NCBI RefSeq assembly: GCF_000264905.1
Contig: NW_006763134.1
Coordinates: 1,001,712 to 1,065,711 of the forward strand
From: Stereum hirsutum FP-91666 SS1
Taxonomy: Eukaryota; Basidiomycota; Agaricomycetes; Russulales; Stereaceae
Length of the DNA stretch: 64,000 nt
Direction: 5' to 3'
The position numbers were made by a program, and so were the translations under genes. Positions 1 to 10,065 of the stretch are shown in pieces. The notes below the pieces were generated by a model that worked only from the letters and a program-made list of their open reading frames with translations, did no database searches and had not been told where the DNA came from. The stretch's first letter is position 1. Every line of letters begins with the position of its first letter.

Positions 1-480
1 CAGCACCTCGCCGCTCAGCAACAACAGCAGGCGACATCGTCTCCCGTACCGACACCACAGCAGCAGGCTCAACAGCTGATCGCGGCACAGCAGCAGCAGC
101 AGCATCAGCAGCGTCTTCAACAGCAACAACGCGCCCAGCAGCAGCAGCAGCATCCTCAACAACCCCGCGCGCCACAACAACAACAGCAACAGCACCTACA
201 GCCTCAACCTCAACAACAGACGGGTAATCCAACGCCCGAGCAGCAGCAACAGCAGCAGCAGCAGTACTATACTCAGATGATGAATCTGCAGCAGATGCAG
301 GGCATGGTGAATGCGGGGAGGGGACAGCAGCCCGGGTATATGTGGACGATGCCTACTGGGTATGGGAGGGGAGCGCCGCTGAACGCACAGCAGCTGGCGC
401 AGATGCAACAGATGCAGCAGAATCTGCAGCAGCAGCATATGGCAGCTAAGCAAGGCCGTGGAAGAGGTATGCCTCGGTGA
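1..480 (+). CDS. C-terminal part of a glutamine-rich protein (5' end outside the window)
   Basis: The frame is open from base 1 to a TGA at 478-480, so this is the last ~159 codons of a longer gene. The visible part is low complexity: long runs of Gln broken by Ala, Pro, His and Leu. Then comes a less biased tail (about the last 65 residues) with Met/Gln repeats, a Gly/Tyr/Trp-containing stretch (PGYMWTMPTGYGRG) and an Arg/Gly end (GRGRGMPR). CAG/CAA tracts (for example 241-267) encode poly-Q. Such tails are common in chromatin and transcription co-factors, but no catalytic domain lies in the window, so I assign no function. It faces tail-to-tail the transporter gene ending at 995. Confidence 0.7.
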   Translation, partial: QHLAAQQQQQATSSPVPTPQQQAQQLIAAQQQQQHQQRLQQQQRAQQQQQHPQQPRAPQQQQQQHLQPQPQQQTGNPTPEQQQQQQQQYYTQMMNLQQMQGMVNAGRGQQPGYMWTMPTGYGRGAPLNAQQLAQMQQMQQNLQQQHMAAKQGRGRGMPR

Positions 481-994
481 TTCAAATGATCGTCTTGGCC
501 TCCAAATCACGTTTTCTATTTTCCCCCGGTTTTTCGTCTTGGTTTTTTCTACGTTGTCCTATTTGCATATGTTTTGTGTAACTGTGTGTTTTTTTACTGT
601 GTATTAATTCCGCCCTTGGTTGAGCTATTGTCGGTACGAGTAGCTCACGGCCTGGAAGATCTGGTCAACTCGAACTCCCGACAACTCCCTTCAAACACTC
701 CATAAAAGGTATTGAGATCAAGCAGATATAAGACATCCTGTAAGCAGAAGTAATAGGCGACTAAAATATGTAGCGTTTATACTGGTAAATCTATAAAACA
801 TTCATCTCGAGACCATAGTCCAGCACAGAACCAAGAAATCCTCGAACAACTAGATACAGACCGTACTGGGTGTCCGCACCAACCCGACTCGGACCTGCCC
901 TTCACCAAGATCTTGGACAGCCTACTGAAGCAGCTGCAGCACGGTCCTTCATTTCAGAAAACCTGGTATGGTTTATCTAGACGCCGCAAAGGGC
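481..994. other. Intergenic, between two convergent 3' ends
   Basis: The stretch holds the presumed 3' untranslated regions of the Q-rich gene (T-rich just after the stop) and of the minus-strand transporter. No ORF, repeat or RNA gene was recognised. Confidence 0.6.
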
Positions 995-3794
995 TCAAAG
1001 CTTCGCGATGACCATGGCGAGCACTGAGTAAACGATTGTCGCTGGAGGTGTCACGACACAGTACGACCAGAAGATCGTCCGACTGAGAAGGCGCTCGAAG
1101 GCGTCGCCGGAGGCTGCTTGTGTGATCTGGACCCAGGAATAGAAAGAGTGCAGAGTCAGTATTGACATGAATTGGTGAAAGGGAAAGACAAACCTGAGCG
1201 AGCGTCAAAGCAGGTGGCGACGAAGCGAGCAGCACGAGTGCAAGTACAAACACAGGACTACAGACAACCGATGAGTTTTCTTTCGAAGAAGAAGGGAAAG
1301 AAAATACAACGCACTCTTCAAATACAGTGGGCAGGTCCAACCACGCCCCGAGCACCATGACTGGCAAAAACAACGCCGGCACGATCACCATCCTCGCCAC
1401 AATCGCTATGATAACCGTCTTCGTCTCCCCCTTCTGCTCCATCTTCTCTGTTTCCCTTCTTTCTCGTCGTTCTCTCCTCCCCCTCCTTTCCTCCTCATCC
1501 CAGACATCCTCGCCATCGAGATCATCATCGGCGTCCGAATCGATCGCCCTCCCACCCTTCAAGCTGAACATCTCCCTCACAGAATTCACAAGCGAAGTCT
1601 GCGACGCCACTCTCCTCCAGCGACTCTCACTCCTGACCTTCCTCCCATTCTTCCTCTTCCTTCCTTCTTCCTCCGGCGGAGGCGCCTTATAGAAGTACGC
1701 CCCGAGCACGATCAGCGTCAACGGAATCGAACAAGCCCCAGCCTGCGACACCGCAGCCTTTACCGGCCACAAATGCACGTCTAACGCGTGTTGTAGAGGC
1801 TGAATCAGCGCCACTACGAGTGAGAGAATCGCAGCCCACAGCGGGGCGGTCATGAACCCGTTGATCGCATGCCAGACCTTCTTGATCCCCGAAGTGGTGC
1901 GTTTGCGGAGGGCACGAACCGTGGACGGTGTTCGGATGGGCGAAGGCGATCGAGAGGAAGGGAGACGTGGGCGGCCGTGGCCTATGTTGGGGAAGGGTGC
2001 TGATGAGCGAGGCATGTGTTGTGGAAGTTCGCCGTCTGAAAGGTCGGTTTCGACCTCAGTTTCGTCGGGGGTTTCGTCAGGCGTGCCATTCTGCGAGCGA
2101 TACGGAGTATTAGGGAATGAACGGAAAATCGTGTTGTCTGATTGTGGTGACTTTGAAGAGGAACCTGGAGCGAGTCCTCCGTGGTGGAGGGTACCGGATG
2201 GTGTTTGAACCGCGATGGAAGGGATGAGTGGTTCGTGCTGCTGGTTCAATGTCTCTTCTTCATCCGATGAATCTACTTGGTGCGGGTGGCGGGGATATGA
2301 TGTTTGAAGATGATGAGAGTGAGGATTGCGAAGTGGTTCTTGGGAGTCTGGGAGTAAAGGATCGCCACCGCGAAGGACAGGAGAGCCATCTGTTTGACCG
2401 AGAGGATCTGGGACTGCATCTGGATCTGCGTCCGATAGCAGACGAACTCCATAACTCCATCGAACCTAAGAGGATAGATATAGCAGTTAGTTGATGAGTT
2501 TTAACGTGAGAGAATCGCGCTACATCCGAGTTCCACCGGGGGTTACAGTAATCGCGCACCCCAAGATCAAGCAAGGAAGCAACCGTACATACAGATACGT
2601 CTGATAGACGATGCCAGGAATGATGAAGAGAGAAATAAAGTGACTTACGACCATACCAAGCGTACTACACATAACAAGGTATGTGAGCGCGCGGCCGACC
2701 ATAGCGTCTACGCTGTCATCATCTCCCCATTGCAGACCGGGTACAGTGACGACGAGAGATTGGAGGAGGGCGATGGGGAGAGAGTTGGAGTTCATGAACA
2801 TTGCGGCGGCCATTGCGAAGTTTCTAATGACATCAGGAAGGGGATAAGCGTGTAAAAGATCAGTCAGTCGTTCCTTGCAACAGGACATAAAAATTGCGGC
2901 ATGAAGATAGGAGGAAACTATTCAAAAGTGATTGGAAGAAGTGGCGAGCTCTAATTGCAGTTCGAAGATCTCACATGCAGAGACGTGGCAGATCGAAATC
3001 AGGTGTGGCGCCATCTGTCAAGTCCCACTCCTCGCCTCCCAGACTTTACAATGAAGCCTGCAGAGACTCGTCAGATGAGGCAGTGTATGGATAGATGGGT
3101 GTGTCTGTCAGCATAGGTGAGACCCCAGACTGTGCACAATAAGACGCCAAGACCGGAAGAGTCAGGGAAGGGAAGACCGAACTGCGGAGCCTTAGGTCTA
3201 AAGGTATCCCGAAGATACAGCATCCTAGACGGTGTGGCAGATAGATATGAGCCTTGATGTCCACGCACCGTTGTGTCCTCTTCAGTCCAAATACCCAACC
3301 TAGAGACCATGCTACGCCCATCGACGCAAGCGAAACGGCAGCGAAGAAGAGAGGAATGATCCATAGTTCCTTTAATTTTGCTGTGACAGCCAAAGGTTCA
3401 GTACGGATACGCCCTCAAGAGAATATAGAAGATAGGACGCACCTGGCGAGAGGAAGAACGCGACTTTGGAAAATAGTAGGCACGGTGTAAATAGTGATAC
3501 GTTCAAGACATTGAGTGACTGCAGATGTTCGAGCGGTAAGTCCGTCGTACGACCTGTCAAGTCAATGGATGTATGTGCATTGGGACCTACTCACTCTTTG
3601 GGTCTTTTTATCGAGGATGCCTCTGCGAGCAAGTATCCATCCCGCAAGACATACGAGAAAGACTTCAAGGATGGACTATTTATCCAAAGAAGCCAGAAAG
3701 AAAGTCAGCCGGGCAAAAAAACAAGAATAGAAAACTAAAGAAAGCGTACAAAGAAAACGGTCTGTAGAAGTTGCTGGATGGGATGAGCGACCAT
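995..3794 (-). CDS. Auxin efflux carrier-like membrane transporter (Mem_trans family)
   Basis: A spliced minus-strand gene of about 8 exons and roughly 600 residues. The start ATG is at 3794 (MVAHPIQQLLQTVFF), joined across a short intron to a hydrophobic segment and the family signature ILARRGILDKKTQR. Next come the helix segment NVSLFTPCLLFSKVAFFLS, the segment around WIIPLFFAAVSLASMGVAW, and FAMAAAMFMNSNSLPIALLQ, which is highly typical of fungal auxin efflux carrier (PF03547) proteins. A long, charged cytosolic loop, rich in Ser/Pro and then Glu/Arg, spans about 1480-2500. The second membrane half ends ITQAASGDAFERLLSRTIFW...VLAMVIAKL, stop at 995-997. It is a predicted ten-helix transporter of the ER or plasma membrane, substrate unknown. 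One intron (2824-3266) is far longer than the rest. Confidence 0.88.
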
Positions 3795-4848
3795 GAGCTG
3801 ACGGTGGTGCAAAAGAAAGCGCGAGGACTCGGCCTCTTGGAGGGTTGGCGCAAGTACAGGAGCTGGATGTGGCGGAGAACAAGCAGTGCACGTCAGTCTC
3901 CGACCATTGAGCTCATCGCAAGGCCAGGAACCGGGTCTCAGCGGGTCTGGCCCGGAACTTTGCGCACGTTGCTCGCCAAGTGCTTGGCGCTGCGCCACTG
4001 TGGCACAGTTCAATTGCGGTCACCGAGCAGAGCTCCAGTTGGTGTCTTTCTTCCTGGGCAGGATTCATTTGGTGAAGCTGGCCATATGTTGGTATACCAG
4101 AACCAACGGTATATGGAGCCCACAGACACGAGGGTTATGAAAGTGATCAGGACTCTGACTCGGGCCAATCCCAGCAACTTGCCAACGACTCTGGTGGGCC
4201 GAAGCTGAATACATTTACCAATCTGGGAACGTCGTAGATGAATGAGGATTCTCCGTAGGAGCGTCAAACGAGTACACACTGTGGCCACTTTGTTCGGCAG
4301 CATGCACTCCAACAGGCAGCCGTGCCCGCAAGACCGCCATTCACGCAGCCGAGAAACATAAACCGGCAGCGAATAACTTAGGTACAATATGTGCAGCGCG
4401 CGACTTGCAACGTGCTTAGGCATTGTCGATGTGTCTCAGACCCCGCAGCCGTAGTAAGCAGTTTGCTTCATGCAGAAAATCCATGGAGATTGAATATCGT
4501 ATATTGATTTCTACCAGCAATAAGTATCAGCAATAACAGCACAGAAAGCGAGACGATAAGTATGAGTGTGGTGAGGTAGTACAAGTTGAGACATAAACCC
4601 GTGTCAGTCGAACGACGCAACAAGACTCCGATGAAAGCGATATAGAGAGGAAAGGCAGGCGAAAGCTAGAGTGAGGTGGTCCTTGCATGGGGATAACATG
4701 TGAGGAGAGACAAGAGAGAGGGAAAGGGCATGACTCGAACGTTTATCCTTAGGTGGAATACCTCATGACTGATGACTCCTAAGGGCAACAAGATTTCAAG
4801 ACCCTACAGTCTTGGCCGATGGTGATCGCGACGAGACAGCTGGCTGTC
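3795..4848. other. Intergenic, no gene seen
   Basis: This holds the 5' flank of the transporter gene and the 3' flank of the FYVE/RING gene. Short ORFs on both strands (for example 3771-4208 +) lack codon bias, domains or splice context. No TATA box or repeat stood out. Confidence 0.5.
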
Positions 4849-6974
4849 TCAAGACTTGAAGATCCGAAGTAACCGAGCTTCTGTGACGATCCTAGTCCGA
4901 CAAAGGGGACATTCCCTCGTAGACCCCATGATGAGGTCCGAACAACCTCTGCACATCGCGAGATGCCTGTTCGGTAGACTAAGTGAACAATGGTCAATGA
5001 ACCGAGGGAGATCTGAACGTACCCGCAGTCCACGATAGCGATATTTGCCTCCTCATCCTGGCAGATGACACATAGACCAGTACGTTCTAAATGTGCGGCC
5101 ATAGACGCAGGAGACTTCGGTGGCACAGGTGGGGCAGTCGTCTTTGGTTTCGGTGGAGTCGACGGTGCAGCAGTTGGCGTTGTCTCTTCCGAGCGACGTT
5201 CGTCAGTCGCAGGTGGTTTCTCTTCGTCCACGGTCTGTTCCCCTTCTACAACCACAGGAGGCTCGTCTCCGCCAGTACTCTCTTGAGCCTCCCTCTCCCT
5301 CTTCTCTCTCTCCTCCCGTTCTCGTGCCTCCCTCTCTTGTCTCTCCCGATGCTGCGCCATCATGACCCTCTGTCTTTCCATCGCCTCTTCCTCCTCCCTT
5401 AACCTCTCTCTCTCCTCCTCCTCCTCCCTCTCCCTTCTCTCCGTCCGCTCTGCCTCAACCAACCTCATCACCTTCCCCACCAACTCGCTCTTTTCCAACA
5501 TCAACGTCGCATTCACATGATTCTGGAACAACACGTTCTTCAGCGTCCCAATCGTCAATTTCGCGATATCATCGTCTGTCATTGTGAGAAGCTGTTCGAG
5601 TGTTGGAACGGGCGGCGGTGGCGATGGTCTAGTCGTGGGCTGGGGAGTGCGTGGGCCTGCGGAGGCAGGACGTGAGGGTTGCGGTGGCCGTTGATTAGGG
5701 TATGGATTCCCACCCGCGCCAGGGTGAACTGTATTCGGCCTTGTATGTGGATTATACGGTGGGTATTGGCCCTGGGTATGCGGATTCTGAGTCGAGGATG
5801 TGCGCTGGCGTGGTGGAGGCGGGTATTGTGGTCTCGGCGCGTGTTGAGTCGGGGGTGGACCGGGTGGCGGGGCGTATCCTGGTTGTGAGGTTCGAGAGTG
5901 TGGGGGAGGATTTTGGTGAGATGGTTCGAGATCTGGGCGTGCGAAGGTGGATGATGATGAGGGACGTCGGGGTACGGGTGTAGCTGGCGGAGAGGCGGGC
6001 GGTCGGTCGGTTCCTAGGGTTCTGTCGAAAAGACTTCGTGGACGAGCTGTCTGGCGATTAGGAACTGAGTTGCGCCTGTAGTATTCCTAAACCGTGTAGG
6101 AGTCAGATATTGGAATACGCAGAGAGCAGTGGCCAGTGTTAGGGAAGGCAATTTGAAAGACAAATCGAGAGTGTATTCAATGTTTATATTGTAAATCAGA
6201 GATTGAATCCGCAAGCATCATAAAGGCGATCATGGGAGTGGCGGTGAGCGCCACTGAAATTACAGTCCTGCTCGTTTCTCGAATAGGCTCATGACAGCAG
6301 GACTGGTGCAAGTCTTCTACTTGGTAACACATCTGAGCGTGAAATGCTTCACCATCTCTAAGGGAAAGCCGGATGACGGCGCCATTTCCCTAACACTGGC
6401 CAGACTTGAAAAGAACAACATACCTCGCACGCTCGCGGGAGGCAACCATTTGAACTCTAAACGGAAGTGAGTTCAGAAAGTAGTGGTCTAGGTGCATAGG
6501 CTAATGGAGTGATAGGCTCACCCTTTTGTTCACTATCCTGGCGATTAGCTCGTCCTTTTCTAGGATACCATCCGTATTAATATTATAAGCGTCCGCGTAC
6601 TTCTTCAATCGTGCAAGCGGCAAACTCTTGAGATAATTACGCCCTCCGGCGGTGACTATTCACCCATCTGTCATAAGCCTCGTCAGATTCAAAGAGAGCT
6701 AGAATATTGACGCACTTGTAAGATTGCCTATACAAAATGTACAGACAGTGACAGGTTCGTATCCGGTGTCAGGACCGGTACGCGGCATGAGAGCTTGGTA
6801 ATCTGAGCATGAAGAACAATAAGAGTAGCCGCAGTGATTACACCGATGTGACCTCGTGAATAGCAGGTTGAATTCCTTATTACACTTGCGACAGCTGATT
6901 TCTGCCCGAGAAGAGTTCGAAGGTGGAGGTGGCCCACTCAGGAGAGGCATACCCATCGCCGGAATGTCTGCCAT
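4849..6974 (-). CDS. FYVE-SAP-SAP-RING protein, putative E3 ubiquitin ligase
   Basis: Spliced gene, start ATG at 6974 (in-frame TAA two codons upstream of the preceding GAG), stop 4849-4851. The N-terminus has a FYVE-type zinc finger (residues ~28-81; Cys pairs CRKC, CNHC, CSSC, CTFC, with RSHRC in place of the canonical basic patch). Exon 2 encodes a SAP-like helix pair (LPLARLKKYADAYNI...EKDELIARIV). A 33-nt exon follows, then a long Pro/Arg/Gln linker (~5590-6090). A second SAP-like motif (LTIGTLKNVLFQNHVN...LEKSELVGKVMRLV), a Glu/Arg coiled coil and a Pro-rich stretch come next. The C-terminus is a C3HC4 RING (CVIC...DCGHLAMCRGC...CPLC). The order matches animal RNF34/RFFL (CARP) endosomal ligases; membrane recruitment plus ubiquitin transfer is inferred. 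Confidence 0.88.
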
Positions 6975-8166
6975 CTCGTTTTATATCCAAGTTTGACGCA
7001 CGAGCAAGAAGTAATCGACTGAGATAGACTTAGCGGGCTGTAGTCGCAGATCCAGACAAGAGAAATATAGATGGTGGTGGTCAAAGAAAGAGTGGCTGAG
7101 TGTAATGCGGCGCTGGTCAATGGGCCAAGATCAGTCAGCAGCAGCGGAACCATCATGAATGTGCGAGAAGACATAACCACGTGATCGCGCGGACCTCTGC
7201 GGTGGCGACATCCACCGCCACAGTGAGAAGCATTGTTGCGACTCTCTTCTCTACCTTCATGTCGACTGGAGTGGACGTCGTCGTCGTGTCGTATGTATTG
7301 TGTGGTGTGTACGTTTGTGAAGGTTTTATTGCGTCTGACTCGTTGATTTCTCACGTAGCAGGCTCGAATATTTCTCCTGATTTTGCTCGGGGCTCGCCAG
7401 ATTGCTCTGGATCCAGTGTTGTCGCTGGCGCTCATGACTCGAGAGTCGCAAAAATCCTTTGGCAACAGCATGGCGGGGCGAGCTCAATTCTAGTCGAATC
7501 TATGGGCCTCTTGAACATTTTTTTGACGACGAGACCACTATGTCGCATGCTACTCCACTGCGCTCGCCGTCGGTCGTTCGACTTCCGATGTTGTTCTCCG
7601 ACTCTCTCCGTTGACAGCGGCGGAGAACATAGGCTCTGATCATGGGTGCTGGTCATCTGAGCCTTGCGGACTCGTCTTCTCAGGCTTTATCGTACGCACA
7701 ATCATCAGCTTCATGGACGCACTCGACGATTGCTTGGGTTTCTCCATTTCTCGACGGCCGCCAACTTGATCGTCTTCGGATGCAAAGGTGTGTGGCGCTA
7801 ACGGATAGGGGCACGTGCTTCCGTCGGCGGGTCTCCGTACCTCATCCAGCCCCCGGCCTGGGCCGGCCAGAGCGCAAAGCCGTCGTCGAGAACGGGTCTC
7901 CGCCTGTCCAGGTCGTGCAAAACAAGCAGTGCTTGAGTGTTGGTTCCTGTAAAGTTCGGACCACCTTACCAGCCAGCGTGTCGTCCCATCTTGGGCTCTG
8001 ATAATATCATTTGACAATTCTAGGGGCTGCTTGTGCCCGCTTAGCCACTAGCGCGTCCGATGAAATTGCCGAGTTCGTCCATATAAGCTATTTATTCCGC
8101 TCCCGCGCCCTCCCGAGCGTGCACACAGCTCTCCCAAAGCAGTATGCTCAGGCAGGTCAAGATCGG
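6975..8166. other. Intergenic, divergent 5' flanks of the FYVE/RING gene and alcohol dehydrogenase
   Basis: Opposing ORFs at 7181-7639 (+) and 6938-7471 (-) overlap each other and have no recognisable domain. From about 8090 the plus strand becomes pyrimidine-rich, as usual upstream of strongly expressed fungal genes. No other element recognised. Confidence 0.5.
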
Positions 8167-8174
8167 TATAAAAA
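8167..8174 (+). promoter_or_regulatory. TATA box of the alcohol dehydrogenase gene
   Basis: TATAAAAA sits 144-151 bp before the canonical ATG and is followed by a long CT-rich leader (about 8210-8310) with CA steps, the usual core promoter of highly expressed basidiomycete glycolytic and fermentative genes. It lies downstream of a possible alternative ATG at 8144 (see findings). Confidence 0.7.
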
Positions 8175-8317
8175 CCCTCCCTCGAAGGCATCAGGCGACC
8201 TTTCCCCAGAATCTAACAGTTCTACCAACTCAACTCACCACTTCCTTCCACTTCTACCACTCTTCTCTCATCCGAACCCCTATCTCTTCTCCTCGCTTTC
8301 ACTCAACCTCAACAAAC

Positions 8318-10065
8318 ATGGCCCAAGTACCCCAGACCCAGACGGCCGCCGTCATCACCGAGCGTGGCGGTGAACTCCACTTCAAGACTGACTACCCCGT
8401 CACCCAACCCAGCCAGCTCAAGCCCGGCGAATGTCTCGTTAAGATGCACTGCACCGGTGTCTGCCACACCGACCTTCACGCCGCCAAGGGTGATTGGCCC
8501 GTTCCATCCAACATCCCTCTCGTTGGTGGACATGAGGGTGTCGGCGATATCGTTGCTATTGGCGAGCATACCGTCAACTCGCCGGTGAAGGTCGGTGACA
8601 GAGTCGGTATCAAATGGTTGGCGAACTCGTGCAAGGAGTGCGAGATGTGCAGGAAGGGCTTGGAGCAGAGTACGTTCTCTTTTCTGATTGGAGAATTCAT
8701 CCGATAGGACGCTGATGTCTTCGTCTTCCTATGTTCATCATTCCGCGTTGCGCCTCGTGTTTGACATTTCCCCGTACGATTAGACTGCGACAAGGCCCAG
8801 CTGAGTGGATACACCGTCGATGGAACCTTCGCAGAATACGTCGTACGTAAAATTCACGCTGCTCAATTCATCTCAATCAACCTTCTGACTTGCATCTTCA
8901 TCTCAGGTTTCCTTCGTCTCGCATGTGACGCCCATTCCTGCCAATCTTGGCTCTGCCGAAGCCGCCTCATTGCTCTGCGCTGTAAGTTGCTTTCATGTTA
9001 CCCCTATTCTCATCTGCCCCTCTCTATCTCATGGGATTGTGGCTGAATCAAATCCATGCATGCGAATAGGGTGTCACTGTGTACCGCGCGCTCAAGCACA
9101 GCAAGACGAACATGGGAGATTGGGTTGTCCTCCCTGGTGCCGGTGGAGGATTGGGACATCTTGGTAAGCTTCCCTTTTCGTTCTTCCGCATTCTATGTTC
9201 GCCTTCTATCGATCGGGTTCACCAATCTCCAGTGTTCCCCCACACGTTGTTCAACCCGGATTGTGGCGATTATCAACTGACCATGCATCTATCTTCTCTC
9301 AATAGCCGTCCAGTACGCCGTTGCAAGGGGCCTTAGGGTCATCGCTATCGGTATGTCAATTTCGATTAGACCCAATCCATAAAAGCTTGTAATACTTATA
9401 GACACTCGCAGACACCGGCGCGGACAAGAAGAAGCTTTGTTTGGAACTTGGCGCGGAGAAGTGGATTGACTTCCGCGAGAGCAAGGACATTGTCGCGGAT
9501 GTCATCGCAGCCGCTGATGGCAAGGGCGCCCATGCTGCTGTCGTCACCTCCGCTTCGGTAAGTTGTCTCTTCCATGATCGTCCCCCCACCCACACAATTT
9601 CTTGAATTATCACTCACTTCCTCTAATGAAACTATAGAGCGAGGGTTACCGTCAAGCCGTCGACTATCTCCGGTGCGGCGGAACGATGATGTGTGTCGGC
9701 CTCCCAGGAACGGCCAAGCTCGAGTCGTCCATCTTCTTCACTGTCTTCAAGTCTATCAACATCCTCGGCTCTTACGTTGGGTCAGTCATCTCCCCTTTCT
9801 TTTCTCTTCATTCATATGATTGAACTGACTGTACTGCTCGACATCTAGTAACCGCCAAGACGCCTACGAGGCACTCGCTGTCGCCTCTGCCGGCAAGGTC
9901 AGGGTTGCGTTCATCGAAAAGAACTTGAATGCCCTCAAGGAGTACGTTCCCTCCGAGTTCTCTCTTTCCGCTGGCCCATGCTGATCTTACTTGTGCACTT
10001 GTAGCGTCTACGAGGACATGGAGGCTGGCAAGATCGCCGGTCGTATCGTTCTCAACATGGCGTAA
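8318..10065 (+). CDS. adh1: Zinc-dependent alcohol dehydrogenase (ADH1 type)
   Basis: Interconverts aldehydes such as acetaldehyde and primary alcohols with NAD(H). The protein is about 350 residues from roughly 8-9 exons, the usual length of yeast-type tetrameric ADH. Visible residues: catalytic zinc Cys49 (GVCHTDLH), His72-Glu73 (GGHEGVG), and four structural zinc Cys at 105, 108, 111 and 119 (CKECEMC, then Cys at the exon 2 start). The cofactor fold is PGAGGGLGHLAVQYA followed by DTGADKKKLCLELGAE. The C-terminus KIAGRIVLNMA is typical. The start chosen is the ATG at 8318 in a good context (aaacATGgc), giving the conserved MAQVPQTQ start. The frame stays open upstream to an ATG at 8144, adding a basic, Asp/Glu-free leader. 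Probably cytosolic, strongly expressed. Confidence 0.96.

Noticed and set aside
1327..2208. Plus-strand ORFs opposite the transporter
   Set aside because: They are antisense shadows of the transporter's loop-coding exon, which has clear family similarity on the minus strand.
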